A stretch of DNA of 64,000 bases, from NCBI GenBank assembly GCA_026398615.1, contig JAPLSN010000014.1:95014-159013 (forward strand), read 5' to 3'. A program made the translations under genes and the position numbers. Origin of the DNA: Spirochaetota bacterium (GTDB lineage Bacteria > Spirochaetota > Spirochaetia > Treponematales > UBA12059). The notes below the pieces were generated by a model. The model ran no database searches. It was not told the DNA's origin and saw only the letters and a program-made list of their open reading frames with translations. This document shows, one piece after another, positions 63,589 through 64,000 of this stretch; the first letter of the stretch is position 1; each line of letters opens with the position of its first letter.

Positions 63589-64000
63589 AGGACGACGAAG
63601 AAACCTAAGGAACAGGAGGCGGCCATCGTTCACCAGCGAAGGCTTGCCGATTCCTTCGCCCGCTTCGTGCCCCGCGAGTTCCTCGAGCTCCTAGGGAAGG
63701 GCGACCTCACGGAGATCGGGCTCGGCGACCACACGAGCGGCGCGATGACCATCATGTTCTCGGACATCAGGGGCTTCACCTCGCTGTCGGAGACGCTCGC
63801 GCCCGAGGAGACCTTCGATTTCATCAACATGTATTTCGGGAAGATCAGCCCAATTGTTCGCGAATATTCCGGGCTGGTCGACAAGTACCTCGGCGACGCC
63901 ATCATGGCCATCTTCCCCCGTTCCCCCGAGGACGCGCTCCGGGCGGCGCTCGCCATGCGGGAGAGGCTCGCCGGGCTGAACGGCTCGAGGACAGAGGCGG
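63589..64000 (+). pseudogene. Class III adenylate/guanylate cyclase catalytic domain, 5'-truncated, runs off window
   Basis: The frame opens after a TGA at 63586-63588 and reads RRLADSFARFVPREFLELLG, then TIMFSDIRGFTSLSE with the first metal Asp, and LVDKYLGDAIMAIFP with the second. There is no start codon or ribosome site in frame before the domain, and the usual N-terminal sensor or membrane part is missing. It may be a gene whose 5' part was lost to the adjacent insertion. It could still be intact if it starts at a distant internal GTG, but I think that less likely. Confidence 0.65.

Noticed and set aside
1..64000. tRNA, rRNA or CRISPR loci
   Set aside because: Looked for on both strands by eye; nothing with tRNA cloverleaf features or regular repeat-spacer structure was found. 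A tRNAscan run would be decisive.

Overview
The window is G+C-rich bacterial chromosome, dense with genes and often with overlapping start and stop codons. Lipobox lipoproteins, a TolC-type outer-membrane factor and periplasmic binding proteins point to a diderm. The gene mix (ribose and branched-chain amino-acid ABC systems, AOR-type oxidoreductase, PDZ-TPR-CHAT protein, RRM protein, RsbU-type phosphatase) would suit a free-living anaerobic or facultative spirochaete. That placement is an inference; no rRNA or tRNA gene was seen to settle it.

Layout. 1-2.9 kb (minus): trpS, a GH13 alpha-glucosidase and the start of a deoxynucleoside kinase. 3.0-6.6 kb: a secreted PDZ-TPR-CHAT protein. 6.7-12.2 kb (minus): a complete liv operon, followed divergently by a chemoreceptor and alanine racemase. 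16-23 kb: a membrane protein, a FecR lipoprotein, an M24 peptidase, the alkylation-repair pair ada/tag, and a response-regulator/PP2C phosphatase with a 44-codon gene in front of it. 23-32.4 kb (plus): a tungsten/molybdenum island made of a polyferredoxin, an AOR-family enzyme, tungstate ABC transporter TupABC, then moeA, moaA, moaC, a MOSC protein and mogA, nearly all overlapping. A REP-associated transposase with short GGGACAGAGCT repeats sits inside it. 32.5-39.5 kb: a VF530 protein with what looks like a leaderless mRNA, an RRM protein with a long leader, an unrecognised 657-residue protein and a heterodimeric ABC exporter. 39.5-48.3 kb (plus): a truncated binding protein and a broken tetR, then an efflux operon (MacA-like adaptor, ATPase, FtsX-like permease, TolC-like factor) that ends in its own histidine kinase and NtrC-type activator, read from a near-perfect sigma-54 promoter.

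49.6-56.5 kb is damaged. Transposase fragments cut the 3' end of ribokinase, the last gene of the rbsDACBK operon. Beyond rbsD lie a frameshifted IS1182-type transposase and the remains of mtnP and mtnA in visibly A+T-richer DNA. 56.6-63.4 kb is a D-amino-acid/N-acyl-amino-acid island: PLP racemase, N-acyl-D-amino-acid deacylase, two M20 hydrolases and a YfcC-family permease. Two of its promoters share an 11-bp element, and two TATCGATA palindromes lie in its divergent intergenic region. The window ends in the 5'-truncated catalytic domain of a class III nucleotidyl cyclase, next to a repeat also found at 49.75 kb.

How it fits together. TupABC would import tungstate, MoaA/MoaC/MogA/MoeA would build and charge the pterin cofactor, and the AOR with its polyferredoxin would use it. 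MoaD and MoaE are not here. The efflux operon carries its own sigma-54 control circuit. The D-amino-acid island could import, deacylate and racemise peptide or wall-derived amino acids.
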